A DNA stretch of 64,000 nucleotides from Cryptomeria japonica (Eukaryota > Streptophyta > Pinopsida > Cupressales > Cupressaceae). Position numbers and translations under genes: made by a program. Shown one piece after another: positions 1 through 10,919 of the stretch; the stretch's first letter is position 1; each line of letters opens with the position of its first letter. The notes below the pieces were generated by a model. It was not told where the DNA came from, ran no database searches, and saw only the letters and a list, made by a program, of their open reading frames with translations. Location: assembly GCF_030272615.1 (NCBI RefSeq), contig NC_081415.1, forward strand, positions 421,750,757 to 421,814,756, read 5' to 3'.

Positions 1-320
1 ATTCAGCCCTCCTTGAAGAATCTCCCAGACTTCATTGTTTTTCTTCCAATCCAAGCAAGAAGCTGGTTTAAACCTCTTTTTATTACCCCCCATTTTATCC
101 TTAAATTTCCAATTCTTCCTTATCGCAACTCTGTTCTTTTCTCTACAATCTCTGTGAAAAAACCTAACACTTTTATTGTTGTTATGAAGAGCCACCTAGA
201 ATCCATGCCAAGTAAATATGATATGAAAAATAAAACAAGCCTCACCGCCATTGTGATCAATCATAGAAAAATGAGGAAAAGACATTAGAAATTGTGATTA
301 GCTAAGACACGTTGCTTCAT

Positions 321-1244
321 CTAGATACGGTCCAGTTCAATCAAAGATTTTGCCTCACACTTGAGATTACTCTCTCCATAAAGGGCAATGATTTTGTTAG
401 AGCGACAAGCCAGGTTGGCAGCCCAGTCAGCACACTTATTGGCTTCCCTATATGCATGTGTGAAAATACACATTTCAGAGGTTTTACTTATATCCTTCGC
501 AATTTTGATGGCATTGTGTATAGACCAAGAGGGAGGGAAAACATTATTCAAGCAGTTAATAATGTTTAAAGAATCGCCTTCAACCCAAACTTTAGTGCAA
601 TTTGAATCTTTAGGAACAACCAACCCATGATAAGCAGCAATGGCCTCAACAACATGATTGGTTTGGTGACCTATAGGAATACATTTGATAGCTTTGCATA
701 TTCCCCCTTCATCTCTTAACACCACACCGCACCCTGCATTACTAGGATTACCCTTGGAAGCGCCATTGAAATTTATTTTCATCCATCCCTGAGGGGGGCA
801 TTCCCATCTCGCCTCTTCTCTAGGATTAGCATGTATGATTTCACTTCCCTTTATTCTCCAATTCTTGAAACTGATGTTATCACCTTGATCTTTGGGATTC
901 ATTATTCCACCAGTAATATAGATGTTCTCCACCATATGTATTTTAATTTTATCAAAAATAATTTGAGCTTTTGATGCCTTATCTCTGAACACTCTATCAT
1001 TTCTCTCTTTCCAGATTCCCCAACAAATATGGGGTAAAGCAAATTTCCATGATAGATTAACTAAATTGTTCTTCGAAGGGTGGAATTGGGAATTGAAGAC
1101 ATCTTGGACAACTTCAAGGAAGACCCATCTGACATTAAAGTTGTCCAGACACCTAGCCCATATATCTGCAGAGAAAAGACAATGGATAAACGTGTGATTA
1201 ATGATTTCCTCATTTTGCATACAAAGATGACAAATACTAGGCAA
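321..1244 (-). pseudogene. LINE ORF2 C-terminus: zinc-binding RT domain plus RNase H
   Basis: Open stretch of 307 codons. The first ~40 residues carry the zinc-binding reverse transcriptase pattern (CHLC, then H and HC in INHTFIHC). Residues ~150-290 are a plant LINE RNase H with KINFNGASKGNP, the Glu of VVEAIAA, the Asp of VEGDSL and the late Asp in ANKCADWAANLA. In this family the first motif is normally FDG. Here the first catalytic Asp is Asn (GAT to AAT), so the RNase H should be inactive. It is one frame off from the upstream LINE piece at 1277-1684, which implies a frameshift near 1250-1280. It is a non-functional fragment, not a host RNase H. Confidence 0.8.
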
Positions 1245-1276
1245 ACAAAAACCTCTAGTTTTGAGATTGTCAGTCG

Positions 1277-2182
1277 TTAGAATCTTATTTTGAAGAACAA
1301 TCCAGAAAAAATATTAATTTTGGTAATAAGACCTTTCACCCAAGCCTTAGCCCAACAAGGACTCTCCTGACTAGAATATTGCTGAAAATAAAGAGAGGAA
1401 ACAAAAAATTTACCATCAGCAGTAAGTTTCCAAATAAGCTGGTCCTCGTCATCAACCACCACCATAGAATTGAAAATTTTATTCAGATGCTCAAGAGAAG
1501 GATCCACAGGGGATAAGTCCTTCCACTGATGTAAATTCCAGTAGTCAGCCATAGTAGTACCAAATTTTTCCTTACACTGATCCTGAAACTTACCCCAGTT
1601 AGGATTGTCACGAATGGGAAAGTCTAACAACCAAGTGTCTTCCCAGAATTTAATAAAATTACCCTTCCCAACCTTCCATTTCACTCCATTGAGTATTATG
1701 TCTTTAGTTCTAGTGACATTTTTCTAGATGTTGGAGCCAATCGGAATATCTTCAGCCTTGAGGAAATTGTGAAGGGTCAGGAGCTATCTTTTATACTTAT
1801 TATCCCATATCAATTTCCATTCTCCCTCAGTTTTATTACCTCTCCATATCTTCTTAGCCATGAGAAACTCATTCATATCTCTGATTCTTCTAAGACCAAG
1901 TCCTCCTTTTCTTATAGGTTTTCACACCTTGTCCCATGCAATCAAATTCATTCTCTTCTTTTCCTCAACCCCGGTCCAAAGAAAGGTTCTTTGAATTTTT
2001 TCAATAGCTTTTGTAAACTTAATAGGGATTCTAGAAAGATTGATGGCATATAGAGGGATACTCTGGAGAGTATATTTTAGAATTTGGACCTTTCCCGCTT
2101 GACTGAGCAAAGAGCCTTTCCATATAGCTAACTTCTTATGAACTTTATCCACAAGAGAACCCCAAAAGGTATCAAGTGACAA
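1277..2182 (-). pseudogene. LINE ORF2 central part: RT thumb/connection
   Basis: Two pieces in the same minus-strand frame. 2182-1922 gives WGSLVDKVHKKLAIWKGSLL, then the SQAGKVQILK and RTFLWTGVE motifs typical of plant LINE reverse transcriptases just downstream of the catalytic palm. 1684-1277 gives WKVGKGNFIKFWEDTWL and the DGKFFVSSLY segment that precedes the zinc-binding domain. Between them (1921-1685) the LINE-like GGLGLRRIRDMNE and AKKIWR stretch is readable with internal stops, one of them directly after the WDKV codons. The palm with the catalytic YADD box is missing. Confidence 0.75.
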
Positions 2183-2185
2183 ATT

Positions 2186-3990
2186 TGTTAACCAATCGAT
2201 GGTTTACAAAGTTCGTTTGAAGGGGTGAGGCCTTCCTTTGGTGATCCTATTGCGGAGTTACAATATTTAGAAGAGTAGGAGGATGACTAGAAAGTAGTGA
2301 AGGGGAAGAGAAATAAATGATCAAAGGGGGGATCTTGCAACATGCCTCCTCTATCACATACCAAAGATAAATCAAAACTAAAGATGAAATGATGTTCTAT
2401 TTGTTAATGGGTCTTTGCACTTAGGTTCTTTGTATTTATGGGGAGGTGGCTCCCTATCTATAGCCTCAGTTGATTTAGGCCAAGTTCAAAATCTTGATCT
2501 ATTAAAGAAAAACTATTTGACTGATAAAAAATAATAATAACAATAATATTATCATTACCAACATATTTATATTTTTGGCTTTTGAATTATACTTATAGTC
2601 TATCACAAACTTATGAGTTCCTCGAGAGATTATTAACATCTCAAGCAGTGACTCTAAGGAAACCATTCCACCATCGAACATAGTTAACATGTCTTTATTA
2701 GCAATTGACTTGACATTTGTGAATTGGATGATAGTTCATCAAAGCAATTTCAAAGTTTTTCAAACAATATTCTGAAGAATATCATGGGAATATTCAAGAA
2801 GCCAAGCAAATGAGTGAAGATGCACACCATGTGCAAGACTTTAAAATTTAAATGATGCATGATATTGTACAAAAATTTCACATAAGATGTGGGATACTAG
2901 AGGTTTATTGCAATCTCAGTACAAGAAATAAGATATGATGAATATTATGAAATGAGCAATGATTCTAGTCTAAAATATTCATTCCACAACTTCTTGAATG
3001 ACATGTAGTTTGTGATAGCTATCATGACTTCAAATGGCTACAAATAGTCATAATGAAGAATTTTATTGTAAATAAGTATGGTACATGAAATCCAACTAAC
3101 TTATTAGAATTTAGTTGCTTTTTTATGATGTCGAACGAGATTAGTGAAATGATTAACATTGTGTTGAGTGATATACTTTTTGTAGTAAATGTATATGACA
3201 AGGCTTAGCTATTATTTACTACATACATGTTGCACTATCGTTGTACAAATTCTCCCTTACAGTATTAAATTATATATAATATTACTCAATCTAATTTTTG
3301 TGTCCTCTCAATTTGAACATTATGTTGATCAATATTTTTTTTGTAGAAAATGTGTATTGAAGACTTAACTATTATTTATTGTACTTGTTGCACTATTATT
3401 GTACAAATTCTATGACAAAAAGGGCTAACTACCACTAACTCTTAGTAACTCGTCAATCACCTTTTTTTGAATAATCAATCAATTCTCTTTACTATTAAAT
3501 CAAATCAGTTATCATATCAATAAATTTAGTTCAACATAATCATGCAATCAATTCTATGTTATAATTATCTCCATCTATTATGTCTCAACAATCCTCAACC
3601 ATTGATCAATTGTGTTGTCAAATCAATCTTGATCTTCAATTCAAATTCTGAAAATCTATAAATTAAACTTCATTCTCAACCATAAACAACCACAATATTT
3701 GAATTCTCATGCTATCACATTGCAGGAAATGTGCTACGATATTGAGAGTCATCCCACATAATATGAAGAAGGAGAAGAGCAAGGGAGGCACGAGCATCAT
3801 GTTCAACATATGGATTACTTAATTGATTTATGTTTTTTTTGTTATGCTTTGTTGAAATTTGAATGCTTCCTATATTGTTCTTACGATTGGAAATTAGTAA
3901 TAAATCTAAGTTTGTGGTTGCTTTTGTTGGTTTATTGCATGTTCCCCTAATTTTATAGTTGTTACATTAGCCACTAGGCTATCTCATGAT
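2186..3990. other. Intergenic AT-rich DNA, no gene seen
   Basis: No coding region or RNA gene can be supported. The small minus-strand open frame at 2502-2690 is low-complexity and hydrophobic with no recognisable domain. The stretch holds a diverged direct repeat (3176-3411, listed separately). Confidence 0.6.
3176..3411 (+). repeat. Diverged direct repeat, two copies about 160 bp apart
   Basis: Copies at 3176-3253 and 3337-3411 share TTTTTGTAG, the ACTATTATTTA-type core and an end reading TTGTACAAATTCT. About three quarters of positions match by eye. The origin is unknown; it could be the remains of a tandem duplication inside an old element. Confidence 0.6.
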
Positions 3991-4424
3991 ATCTATTTGA
4001 TGGGGGACAACATGCAAATCAATGATTTTCTATTGCCCCAATGGTATAGAATATCGAAGTCATTTAGAGTTGACATGTCATGATTGTCAAGAGTTGATTA
4101 CTAAGATAACAAGACCTTCCTAGGAAGTTGAAATTGACTATGATATAGCTCAAGAGGAAGTGACATGGAGGTAGAAGAGGTGACACCCCAGAGCATGGAA
4201 CAAAACCTTACCAACAAGAAGGAAATTGCTATTGATTAACATATCGAAGTTATGATGGTATTAATTGAGGAACATGACACTTGCACATAGGATAAAACTC
4301 AAGTAGTCACATTGCAATTAAGAGAGGATATTGACCTTGGAAAGAGAAACTCAAAGTTTTCATAGTAGCAAAAAGGTCAACCTAGTCATGCAAAGGAGAG
4401 AAAGATAGAACCATCCAAAGAAGA

Positions 4425-4800
4425 GACATGGACCCTAAAATTTGATGGCTCAAAGTAAAAACAAGGTAGTGGGGCTGGAGTATAATTGGTTAATCCAAAA
4501 GGAAAAGCATTCCTTTCCTCATATCAACTGCAGTTTAGGTCCACTAATAACGATGTTGAGTATGAAGCACTGGCAATCTAGGCTTTGCTCCAAGGAAATG
4601 AGTAATGTTTTTGAGGGTCCTAGGTGACTAGGAGCTTATCCTTAAACAATTGAGAAGTCAATATATGTTCCACAACAAAAGGTTGGTCGTGTATAGAAAC
4701 TGGGTATGGAATTTGATAGAAGATTTTGATGGTTTCAACATAGAACTCATACCCTGAAAGAGAAATTGCATCTGAAATTCCTTAGTTGTGGTTGCAAGTA
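4425..4800 (+). pseudogene. Additional (archaeal-type) RNase H domain upstream of RT
   Basis: Reading across frames gives WTLKFDGSK, a GxGAG-like start, an EYEAL box (around 4558), the LGDxELILKQL box (around 4625-4660) and a YRNWVWNLIEDFDGFNIE tail. This is the signature of the extra RNase H carried by Tat-lineage Ty3/gypsy elements in plants. Several in-frame stops and at least two frame changes make it non-functional. It lies before the reverse transcriptase, whereas the textbook Tat order puts it between RT/RNase H and integrase. A family-specific linker joins it to RT, so the order looks original rather than rearranged. Confidence 0.6.
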
Positions 4801-5219
4801 CTTTGGAGTCAATGGTAGAATATAGGCTAAGGGAATTTTCAGTAGAGTTGGTTCCCATGCTAGTTATTCCTGTCAATGTCACCAAATTTCAAGTTTTTGA
4901 AGATGATAAGCATATCCTTGTATTCTTAGCCAATGCAAGAGTTTTTAGAGGAAAAATAATTAAAGAAGAGGATGGAGATATATTTGAAGAAGGGGAGGAT
5001 GCATAAGGAGTGTTAAACCTCTACACAAATACTATCCCTGAGGGGATGGTTGTATTGGAAAGGATCTACAACTCTAACCCTAGGATGAAAGAGACAAAAA
5101 CTACTAGCATAGAAGGAGGAGAGTACAAGAAATTCAATCTCAATTAAGATGGTCAAGAGAAAAAATATGTTTATCAAAAAATCTTGTACTCCTTTTGAGA
5201 AAGAGAAAATAACTTAAGT

Positions 5220-6600
5220 GCTCAAGGAGTATGCTAATGTAATAGCTTGAAGATTAAAATATTTGAGGATCTTCGACACTTCCATAATCACCTACACCAT
5301 TCATCTAAAGCTAGATGCTAAATCATTTAGGAAGAAGAAAAGACTAGTAAATCCAATCATACAACCTCTGATTTTCAAGGAAGTCCATAAGCTTTTGATA
5401 GCCAAGATTATCTTTCTTGTTAGACACTCCACATGGGCGGCGAGCCTAGTCCCAGTCTAGAAGAAGAATGGAGAAATAAAGTTATGTGTAGACTTATGAA
5501 ACCTGAATAAAGCATATGAAAAGGATAATTATCCCCTCATGTCATTGGATGAGGTGTTGCAAATAGTGAAAAGATCACAAATTATGTCTTTTCTAGATGG
5601 TTACTCAGGCTACAACCAATTTTTGGTAAGATATGAGGATAGGATGAAAATAACATTCACTAAAAAATAGGGCACTTTTTATTACTGTAGAATGCCATTC
5701 GGCTTGATAAATGTTGGTGATACCTTTTAAAAGCAAAACAATATCACCTTCAAAGAATTGATCGGTAAGTGCATCATAATTTATATGGATGATCTCACCA
5801 TATTTTTTAAGGACAGAAAAGATCACCCCTCCCATTTGTGCAAACTATTTGAATGATGCAGGAAATATGGAATTTCATTAAATTCTAAGAAGTGTGTATT
5901 CAAAGTGTCCAAGAGAAAAATTTTGGCACATGAAATATGTAACAGATGCATCTTTATTGACCCCAATCGAGTGGAGGCATTATTTAAATTATAAATGCTC
6001 AAGAGTAAGAAGGAGATGAGATATTTCTTCGAAAAGATCAACTTTGTCAGAAAATTTATTACAAGCTTTGCAAAGATAATTAAACCACTCAATGAGATGA
6101 TGAAGAAGGAAGAAAAAATAAAATGTAACCAAGAAGCCAAAGATGCATTTTACCATATAAAGTAGTTTATTAATGAAGCACCAGTCTTCGCCAACCTTAA
6201 TTATTCACTGTCATTCCATATATACTCTTTCACATCTCTACATTCATGTGTAGCAATGTTAACATAAAGAAAATAAGGGAATGAGAAGCCAATAGCTTTT
6301 ATGAGTTCACCCTTCAAGAATACAAAAGGTATTACGTCCTGAAGAAGGAGGCTTTTGAGTTGGTGAGAGCAGTTAAGAATTTTAGACATTACATCTTGCA
6401 GGGTAAAGTCTATGCCATGGTACTTGATCAAGCAATCAAATTGATGCTCATGCAAAGTGAGCTAGGTGAGGGTTGGGGGAAATGGATGGTGATTCTATAG
6501 GAGTTTGACCTAGAGATGCAATCTATGAAGCTAGTGAGAGGCCAAGGACTCTCACAAAATCATGACAGAGTCTGGTCTATATATTGATTGCCAGTAGTAC
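5220..6600 (+). pseudogene. Ty3/gypsy reverse transcriptase and RNase H-like tail
   Basis: Recognisable blocks in order: KEYANVIA (about 5227), LLIAKIIFLVRHSTWAASLVPV (5390-5457), KKNGEIKLCVDL with NLNKAYEKDNYPL (5461-5535), the catalytic-palm FLDGYSGYNQF (5590-5620), MPFGL (5690), the YMDD box (5780-5795; the family usually has YLDD), a KYGISLNSKKC block (5858-5890) and the KINFVRKFI connection (6036-6060). TAA, TAG and TGA codons occur at many points, for example right after LVPV. A weak RNase H-like tail (KPIAFMSSPF) follows near 6290-6330. Inactive relic. Confidence 0.75.
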
Positions 6601-6689
6601 ATAGTGGAATCATTTATGCAATATCTATGGTATAAATACCTCATCTTCTTATTAATCAACAACAAGTGTCTAGAAGGTTTGAATGCTAC

Positions 6690-7735
6690 TTAGAGGAGGG
6701 CACTTAGACTAAAAAGTGCAAACTACATGTTGAAACAAAAAACCTTATTTCCTAAAAACTATGAAGGTATCTACCTCAGATTCCTCAATCATGTCGAAGC
6801 TAAGCAGATGATTAAAGAGTTTCATGGGAAGTTTGAAATAGGATATGGGTAAGATAATGTAACAACACATAAGATTTTGAAAGTAGGCTATTATTGACCC
6901 CAAATATTTAAAGATTCACATGATCATGTTAGACACTACCATACGTGTCAAACAATGGCCATTAGGGAATGAATTATGGTGATGCCTCTCCAACCTATAT
7001 GTAAACTTAGACCTTTTACTCAATGGGAATTGAATTTTTCTAGTGTTATTAATCATCTCTTCTGCAAGTCATAATTTTTTGCTAATAATGATAGGCTATT
7101 GCACAATATGGATGAAAGCTCAAGCTTGCAAGAATTGCACGATAAAGGTAATGATCAATTTTCTTGAAGAATAGTTGTAACTAGGTTTGGAATGCATTTT
7201 TATTTGGTATGTGATAATCACCTTGCTTTCACTTTTGCACAATCAATGTGATGGTCTTATCAGTATAAAGTTATTTTGAAATTTTTGTCCAATTATTACT
7301 CTTAGGAAAATGAGTTTGCTGAATCAACCAACAAGAAACTTTTAGAGGTTATTAAATGCTTGTTAGAGAAAAACCCAAGGGATTGGAATAACAAACTATA
7401 GTATGCCATTTGGGAAAATAGAACCTAAGTTAAAGCCACCCTATGAACATCCCCATACTACCTCATGTATGGTCAAAACCCAATTTTCCCTATGAGTTTG
7501 CAAATTCTAGTCTTACAATTCATGAAAGAATTTAAAATCAAGGAAGCTAACATAGAGGTCCACTTGCTCAATATTATAAAAATCGATGAGCGGAGAGACA
7601 ATGCTCTACAACACTTTTCCAAACACCAAGTTATTGTCAAATGTTGGTTTGATAAGAGAGCCAAAATTAAAGCCTTTAGAATATCAGACTTGGCCCTTTT
7701 GTGGGACAAGGCTAGATAAAAGAAAGGATATTGTT
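6690..7735 (+). pseudogene. Ty3/gypsy integrase relic
   Basis: An HHCC-like zinc region is visible (EFHGKFEIGYG near 6820, HTCQ near 6935-6950), then a badly decayed core (WELNFS near 7028, TRFG- and DN-like fragments near 7180-7215, NKKLLEVIK near 7330) and a better preserved C-terminal part at 7465-7719: MYGQNPIFP, LQFMKEF, DERRDNAL and a FDKRAK/VGDLVLLWD-like segment. The frame then continues through stops to FDKLWL at 7741-7757, where it is cut by LTR-like DNA. Confidence 0.65.
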
Positions 7736-7759
7736 AGAAGTTTGATAAACTATGGTTAG

Positions 7760-9762
7760 TGTAGACACCTAAAAATGTCGCATTAATTGCACACTAATTA
7801 TTCGTCCTATTTCATTAAGTAATTCTTTAATTATTTAATTAAGCTAATTATTCTTCTAGACTGACTCAATCATCACATTCAACATTTTTAATTATCGAAT
7901 TTCTATTTTTAATTAATTAATCAGTCCCTATCTCAAATATTAATTAAATATTATTTAATTAATTAATCACGATTTATTCCTTAGTTATATAATCTTTATT
8001 ATTTAATTAATCTCATTTTTAATATTTAAATAATTTCATTTAAATTATTTAAATGAATTAACTTATTCCCCAATTTTCCCCAAATCCGAATTTCAAATAA
8101 TTCCATCTAATTTCATTTCTCTCAAATTCACAATTCCCCAAATGTGGATTTCATCTAAGTCCCTTGCTTGTTTGCTTGTTTGCTTGTTTTCCCTTGTGGG
8201 ACTCTTGTTTGGTCAAATCAAAGTAATGTGATGAGTAGTATACTAGAAGGTGTTAATCTAGGATATTTTCTTGCTGCATTTTAAAACCTTAATGTCCATT
8301 GTTGACCTTTGAAACTTTGGAATACATTCATCTAAGGTAGATTTTAATGGGGCAAGTATGGTTGAGGTTATGATGATTTGAGGATTTGGAGTAATTTGAG
8401 ATATCCTAGAACCATCTACACATTAAGGAACATCAAAGAAAGACCTTGCTATTTGGGAGAATATTACTTTTGCTCAAGTGAAAAATCAAAAACTATACAC
8501 CTTTCATGACGTCCACCATGGTTCCCATCATGATTTTGAGCTTAATTACCCAAGAATTGAGGAAGTGCAAAAATGTGAAGGACTATTAAAGAAAGAGTGA
8601 AACAAGAAAGAATTAACACCACTCAATTCATAAAGGTGATTGAAGTATCTCCACTAAGGCTATAAACATTTGGCTAGCAGTGGAGCAATGCTTGATGGGA
8701 ATCAAAGGTAACACTGTAAAGGCTATAAATGCCTAACTAGCAGTAGAGCTATGTCTAGGATGTCCTTGCATGAAAGGCAAGGTGGTTTAACCTACATGGC
8801 TTAAGTTTGAGGGTTCTTGTCTAACTTCAAGGTTGCATAATGGGGGAATGAATCACTAGCACAGAAATGGGTTTGTCACAATGAAATTCAGATTCATTAG
8901 TTAATCATTGATAATTTAGATGTATTCCTTTAAGACCAACTTTTAATGACAATATCCCAGGGAGCCAAGTTAGAATTGGTTCTAGAGTTATAAAATACTT
9001 AAAGCATATTTCCTAGAGATTCACCGTTTGTTATGCATTTCATACTCATCCCTACATTTTGTTGGACAAAATTTAGGCCGCCTCTTTTTTTCTTTGGTTC
9101 TTCGTTTGCTTTCCCCTCTTTTCCCTAGTTTTCTTTTATTTTTGGTTTTCCTTTGGGGTTTCAGACTCTAAGGAACCTAAGGGTTTTCTTCAATGTTCCT
9201 TTGGAATCCTTGACCCTTGTCTTCCCTTGCTTTTCCTTTATTTTCTTTTTGGATTCCAAACTTCAAGATCTTGAGAGTCACGGGAACATTAAACTCTTGC
9301 GACTCCCAGAACCCAAAACCCAGAACCCTAGATTTATCTTTTCTTTTGTGTAGACCGAAGCTTCAAACTATGGAACCCTGCATAGTGTATTTATTGCACC
9401 AAAAAGGAAAAGATAAAATCCCAACGGATCTCATTTTTGGTTCATCATGCATTCAAAGATCTCTTGCAAACCTGTAGTGACTTGGCTTTCTTAGTGAACC
9501 CATTGTGTGAACTTGTTGATCAATCCAAGCTTTCTTGCTCACAGATTCTTCACCCCAGTGTGCCATCTTATTTTTTTCCATGTTCAGAGGTTGGTTCCTT
9601 CTCCCCCTTTTTCATTTTTAATAATTTTGTTTGTTGTTTTTCTTAATGTTCTTTTTTTTTGTTCAAGTAGGGTTTTTATTTTGCTTAGATCAGGAATAAG
9701 TTGACCTCTTCTCAACATTGATCCTCAAATCATCAATTTGTGCCTTATTTTTACCGTCTACA
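7760..9762 (+). repeat. LTR-like AT-rich sequence, boundaries uncertain
   Basis: It begins TGTAGACACCTAAAAATGTC at 7760. The same start, reverse-complemented, ends the solo LTR at 47124, and a relative ends at 56302. The first 400 bp are rich in ATTTAATTAA palindromes, as in those LTRs. A possible right end is GTCTACA at 9756-9762, giving about 2 kb with TG...CA ends. The 5-bp flanks differ (GTTAG left, TGACC right), so a solo-LTR reading is not proven. It also holds a short CTTGTTTG microsatellite (about 8163-8190) and a 100-bp direct repeat around 8650-8760. No gene is seen. Confidence 0.45.
8163..8192 (+). repeat. TTGCTTGT microsatellite
   Basis: Three to four iterations of the octamer CTTGTTTG in the LTR-like region. 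Simple-sequence repeat with no assigned role. Confidence 0.8.
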
Positions 9763-9959
9763 TGACCTATTTTAACTCAATACCCTCAAATAAAAAAGAG
9801 ATTCAATTGATAAGCTTGTTTCTCATGTTTTCAAGTTGAACCCTGGCTAGTTGAACTACAAAAAAATCAATTTCTAGGGTTTATCTTTGATTTCTCCCCC
9901 TTGCGTAAACCCTAGCTCATCCCTAGTCAAGCTATAAATAACCGAGTGTGAATTACCCT
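9763..9959 (+). other. Short leader-like stretch with TATA-type motif
   Basis: Non-coding. It contains GCTATAAATAACC near 9929-9942 next to AAACCCTAG-type motifs. This looks like a promoter or leader of a retroelement, but no start site can be assigned from sequence alone. Confidence 0.3.
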
Positions 9960-10870
9960 TTCACTTTAAAATTTCAAACTCTAGGTTCTGAGTGACCAAG
10001 TAGGGTATGGACAACAATCCTTTGGGATCTTGGGTTCCCAAAATTTCCTTTTCTTATAAACCTTACAAATCTTCCATTTCAAAATTTTTAACTTTGGGGT
10101 CCCGGGTAAACCTTTACCAACTTAAACCTTCATTATTTAGAACCAAAGTCCCAAAATTCCAAACTCAATACATTGAAATGAGAGAAAAGTGGTATCCTTT
10201 AAAATTCTAGACTTTGGATTACCAAACCAACCCTTGCTAAAATGAACTGTGAGAGACCAAAATACTGAACTCCAAATTCTGAAATCGCCTTGCAAAAGAC
10301 AAACCCTTTAGGATTTTTGATTTTGGGGTTCCCAACAAACCTTTTCCAATTTAGAATTGGCACACCTAACTTCTTGAATCCTAAACATTGAATCCAACTC
10401 TGAAAGATGAAGTCCTTTGGGATTTAGGACTTTGGGGAACCAGTATGGTTGTAACCATTCGAACACTCAATTTCCCAGAACCCCAAACCCTAAAGTTTGA
10501 AGTGGCTTCACAAAAGAAACTTACTTCGAGATCCCAAATTCTGAAGTCACTTAGGAACTTTACATATGACGAACCTAGGATGCCCAAACCCCACAATTCA
10601 TACTTTAACATTAAAATGACATCTACTTCGAGATTCCAGAATCTCAAATACCAAGGACTTATAAACTTCTAAGACTCATATCTTGTGCATACTTGATCCT
10701 TAAACCCCCAAACTTTACTGATAGACATTAAACTTTGGGATCTCAAATATTGGGGTTTCTAGAGCATTGAACTCTACAGATCAAAGGTTTCTTAGAACCC
10801 TGAAACCCAAATTTTGAAGTTCCCAAAATCTTGAAATTATTCAGATTTGCAGAGAAAGTAAATTCTAAGC
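9960..10870 (+). repeat. Degenerate tandem repeat, about 110-bp period
   Basis: A core reading roughly CTTTGGGATTTNNGACTTTGGGGTTCCC, followed by an AAACCTTT-CCAA segment, recurs near 10082, 10197, 10306 and 10414. Weaker copies lie near 10019, 10548, 10660 and 10733. Each is followed by a CCAAATTCTGAA-type segment. Spacing is about 108-115 bp. Copies are strongly diverged. The open frames at 10381-10672 on both strands are products of this repeat and not genes. Confidence 0.55.
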
Positions 10871-10919
10871 TGACTAAAGTATTTTCTAGGGATGCTTGAT
10901 GACTATAATTCCACTTTTT

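Larger units (their letters stand above)
1..2185 (-). mobile_element. LINE (non-LTR retrotransposon) remnant, 5'-truncated
   Basis: Minus-strand fragment of a plant LINE. Read from 2182 down to 321 it gives the thumb/connection part of reverse transcriptase, a zinc-binding reverse transcriptase domain and a terminal RNase H. The upstream endonuclease and RT palm are absent. Similarity stops near 2182, so the copy looks 5'-truncated, as is usual for LINEs. After the RNase H stop near 321 the sequence reads as untranslated 3' DNA up to the left edge. No poly-T run (poly-A on the minus strand) is seen in 1-320, so the 3' end is probably outside the window or lost. Target duplications cannot be checked. 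Confidence 0.8.
3990..7759 (+). mobile_element. Decayed Ty3/gypsy retrotransposon internal region
   Basis: Plus-strand pol relics, in order: an additional-type RNase H (about 4430-4800), a linker, reverse transcriptase (about 5220-6200), the family's own RNase H-like tail (about 6200-6600) and integrase (about 6690-7735). Stops and frameshifts interrupt every domain. No 5' LTR is recognised upstream. At the right, integrase coding stops in the middle of the C-terminal FDKLWL motif and runs straight into LTR-like sequence at 7760, so the 3' end is truncated or disrupted. The RNase H before RT points to a Tat/Ogre-related plant lineage (inference). Confidence 0.7.

Noticed and set aside
13-288. 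91-codon plus-strand open frame
   Set aside because: It lies opposite LINE 3' sequence, has no domain and no gene context.
9890-10510. AAACCCTAA-type words suggesting interstitial telomere repeat
   Set aside because: The words are scattered and not in tandem; they belong to the longer degenerate repeat.
10381-10672. Overlapping open frames on both strands
   Set aside because: They fall inside the degenerate ~110-bp repeat and reflect its composition.
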